A DNA stretch of 7,697 bases from Anaerolineales bacterium UBA6663 (GTDB taxonomy: Bacteria > Chloroflexota > Anaerolineae > Anaerolineales > UBA6663): the NCBI GenBank assembly GCA_002455335.1, contig DKKP01000064.1, forward strand, positions 1 to 7,697. The letters are read 5' to 3'. The position numbers and the translations under genes are program-made. Below, piece by piece: positions 5,890-7,697 of this stretch. The notes under the pieces are model-generated. The model saw only the letters and a program-made list of their open reading frames with translations, had not been told where the DNA came from and did no database searches. Each line of letters opens with the position of its first letter. The stretch's first letter is position 1.

Positions 5890-5897
5890 CAACGATC

Positions 5898-7658
5898 ATG
5901 TACACCCAAACGCGCTGGTCTCTCAAAGATCTGTTGCCCGATGACTCGCCCGAGGCGATCGATGCGGTCTTCAAGGCTCTCGAACGCCGCATCAAGGCCT
6001 TCGAGCGCTGGCGCCCGCAGCTGAAGCCCGGCCTCTCGGCCAAGGCCTTCGGTGAACTGCTCGACGCCTACGAGAGCATGCTGCGCGAGGCGTATCGTGT
6101 CAGCGGTTTTGCGTCGTTGCGCTTTGCGGCCGACACGCAGGATCAAGGCGCGCAGGCCTTGCGCGCCCGCGTCAACGACGTAATGGCGCGCGCCCAAAAT
6201 CAGACGCTGTTCTTCTCGCTCTGGTGGAAGAAGTTGACCGACGCCCAGGCCGCGCGGCTGATGAAGGGCACGGGCAGCCGGCGCTACTTCCTCGAGGAGA
6301 TGCGCCACTTCCGCAAGCACACGCTCAGCGAGCCTGAGGAGAAGATCCTCAATCTCAAGAACGCCAACGGCCCGACGGCGCTCGAGAACATCTACGAGCA
6401 GATCACGAACAAGTACCTGTTCGAGATCGAGGTCGACGGCGAAGTCAAGAAGCTCACGCGCGACGTCTTGATGATGTACGCCCGACACCCTGATCCGGCG
6501 CTGCGGGCGGCTGCCTATCAAGCGCTCTACAAGACCTATGGCGAGGACGGCCCACTGCTGGCCTCGATCTACGCCGCGCTGGTGCGCGATTGGCGGGTCG
6601 AGAACGTCGACCTGCGCAAGCACAAGTCGCCGATCGGGGTCAGGAACCTGGCCAACGATCTGCCCGACAAGGTGGTCGACACGCTGCTGCGCGTGATCCG
6701 CAAAAACCGCGGCGTGTTCCAGCGCTACTTCAAACTCAAGGCCGGTTGGCTTGGGCTGCCGAAACTGCGTCGCTACGACCTGTACGCGCCGCTCTCGAAG
6801 TCTGACAAGGAAGTGCCGTACTACGAAGCTGTCGAGATGGTACTCGCCACCTTCAACGAGTTCTCGCCCAAGCTTGGCGAACTGGCGCGCCAGGTCTTCG
6901 ATGACGGCCATGTCGACGCCGAGATCCGGCCGGGGAAGCGCGGCGGCGCCTTCTGCGCGAGCATCTTCCCGGCGATGCCGTCGTTCGTGCTGCTCAACTA
7001 CAGCGGGCGGGTGCGCGACGTCGCCACGATCGCGCATGAGTTCGGCCACGCCGTGCATGCGACCATGGCCGGCCACCACTCGTTGATGACCTTCCACTCG
7101 TCGCTGCCGATGGCTGAGACGGCCTCGGTCTTCTCGGAGATGCTGCTGACCGAGAAGCTGCTGGCCGCCGAGACCGACCCGGATGTGCGCCGCGATCTGC
7201 TGGCGGCCGCGATCGATGACGCCTATGCCACGGTGGGGCGCCAGGGCTACTTCTCACTCTGGGAGCAGGAAGCCCACGAGATGGTGCGTCAGAACAAGAC
7301 GCCCGACGAGATGGCGGATCGGTATCTCGAGACGTTGCGCGAGCAGTTCGACGACGCGATCGATGTGAGCGACGACTTCAAGTGGGAGTGGGTCTCGATC
7401 CCGCACTTCTACAGCACGCCGTTCTACGTCTACGCCTACGCTTTTGGCCAGTTGATCACGCTTGGCCTGTACCGTATGTACAAGCAGGAGGGCGAGGCCT
7501 TCAAGCCGAAGTTCCTCAAGCTGCTGAGCTATGGCGGCTCGGAGTCCCCGGCCAAGATCTGTCGCTCGGCCGGCATCGACATCACGTCCGAGGCCTTCTG
7601 GCAGGGCGGTTTCGACGTGATCGCGGACATGATCAAGCAACTCGAGGCGCTTGGCTAA
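5898..7658 (+). CDS. pepF: M3-family metallopeptidase, oligoendopeptidase F
   Basis: The 586-residue protein has the size and layout of PepF/M3B zinc peptidases, which cut short peptides in the cytoplasm. The N-terminal RWSLKDLLPD (6-15) is the usual opening of the family. The zinc site is HEFGH (380-384) with E381 as catalytic base. E407 in MAETAS is the third ligand, 27 residues after H380, as in the M3 family. The substrate-side motif PHFYSTPFYVYAYAFG (502-517) carries H503 and the Tyr residues that bind the peptide. There is no signal peptide, so it acts inside the cell in peptide turnover. ychF is 78 bp upstream in the same direction and could be co-transcribed. No strong terminator lies between them, only a GCGGG/CCCGC near-stem at about 5835-5855. 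The start is chosen by family fit. The ribosome binding site is unusual (see the leader entry). Confidence 0.95.
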   Translation: MYTQTRWSLKDLLPDDSPEAIDAVFKALERRIKAFERWRPQLKPGLSAKAFGELLDAYESMLREAYRVSGFASLRFAADTQDQGAQALRARVNDVMARAQNQTLFFSLWWKKLTDAQAARLMKGTGSRRYFLEEMRHFRKHTLSEPEEKILNLKNANGPTALENIYEQITNKYLFEIEVDGEVKKLTRDVLMMYARHPDPALRAAAYQALYKTYGEDGPLLASIYAALVRDWRVENVDLRKHKSPIGVRNLANDLPDKVVDTLLRVIRKNRGVFQRYFKLKAGWLGLPKLRRYDLYAPLSKSDKEVPYYEAVEMVLATFNEFSPKLGELARQVFDDGHVDAEIRPGKRGGAFCASIFPAMPSFVLLNYSGRVRDVATIAHEFGHAVHATMAGHHSLMTFHSSLPMAETASVFSEMLLTEKLLAAETDPDVRRDLLAAAIDDAYATVGRQGYFSLWEQEAHEMVRQNKTPDEMADRYLETLREQFDDAIDVSDDFKWEWVSIPHFYSTPFYVYAYAFGQLITLGLYRMYKQEGEAFKPKFLKLLSYGGSESPAKICRSAGIDITSEAFWQGGFDVIADMIKQLEALG

Positions 7659-7674
7659 GCGCGTTTTGCGAAAC

Positions 7675-7697
7675 AAAAAAGGCGGCCATTCGGCCGC
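7675..7697 (+). terminator. Hairpin at window edge, likely intrinsic terminator of pepF, cut by the boundary
   Basis: A run of six A (7675-7680) precedes a 6-bp GC stem, GCGGCC (7682-7687) with GGCCGC (7692-7697) and loop ATTC, starting 16 bases after the pepF stop. An A-run before such a stem is the left side of a bidirectional terminator. The matching T run would lie outside the window, so it is not confirmed. Confidence 0.65.

Noticed and set aside
5652..7097. A 481-codon open frame on the minus strand
   Set aside because: It is the mirror of the ychF end and the pepF M3 peptidase, whose motifs are unmistakable on the plus strand.

Overview
This is a high-GC bacterial window with one clear tRNA and six protein-coding genes. 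The gene content fits a member of the Chloroflexota (Anaerolineae-like), though this is an inference. It rests on the GLPQSGKT-type YchF, the small lipoprotein with a PTPSPDP-type linker and a TGLKPE/GPGY beta domain, the GC-rich GAGCG-type low-complexity repeats, and the sparse Shine-Dalgarno use. No plasmid, phage, IS or CRISPR signature is visible.

Layout. (1) 1-152: the 3' end of a plus-strand gene that looks like rsmI (16S rRNA 2'-O-methyltransferase). (2) 153-498: a non-coding stretch, relatively AT-rich at its left, with a small GC hairpin. (3) 499-1557 (+): a SIS-fold protein related to bifunctional phosphoglucose/phosphomannose isomerases. The residues that should be catalytic are replaced, and its C-terminus runs into a GAGCG repeat and inverted-repeat block. 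(4) 1620-2954 (-): a divergent serine hydroxymethyltransferase-family PLP enzyme. (5) 3002-3664 (+): a GntR/FCD-family regulator divergent from it. The 47-bp gap between them holds a nearly perfect 20-bp palindrome overlapping the predicted -10 boxes of both genes. (6) 3723-4445 (-): a small lipoprotein starting at GTG. (7) 4483-4512: a strong bidirectional terminator, followed at 4514-4598 (-) by tRNA-Leu(CAA). (8) 4725-5819 (+): ychF GTPase. (9) 5898-7658 (+): M3-family oligoendopeptidase F. (10) 7675-7697: a hairpin at the window edge, probably a terminator cut by the boundary.

How the parts may work together. Most genes are independent housekeeping functions: rRNA methylation, ribosome-associated GTPase, leucine tRNA and peptide turnover. 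The one coherent regulatory unit is the divergent pair of PLP enzyme and FCD regulator. The regulator probably binds the shared palindrome and responds to a small acid linked to the enzyme's substrate or product. The enzyme keeps the PLP lysine, the PLP aspartate and the carboxylate-binding arginine of SHMT, but has lost the His before the lysine and much of the folate-side signature. It may therefore be an aldolase or transaldolase rather than a true GlyA. The other notable items are the SIS pseudoenzyme candidate, the repeat-derived tail with its stop codon inside a stem, a pepF leader where a hairpin sits between a perfect Shine-Dalgarno and the start codon, and a plus-strand promoter-like box aimed into the tRNA terminator.
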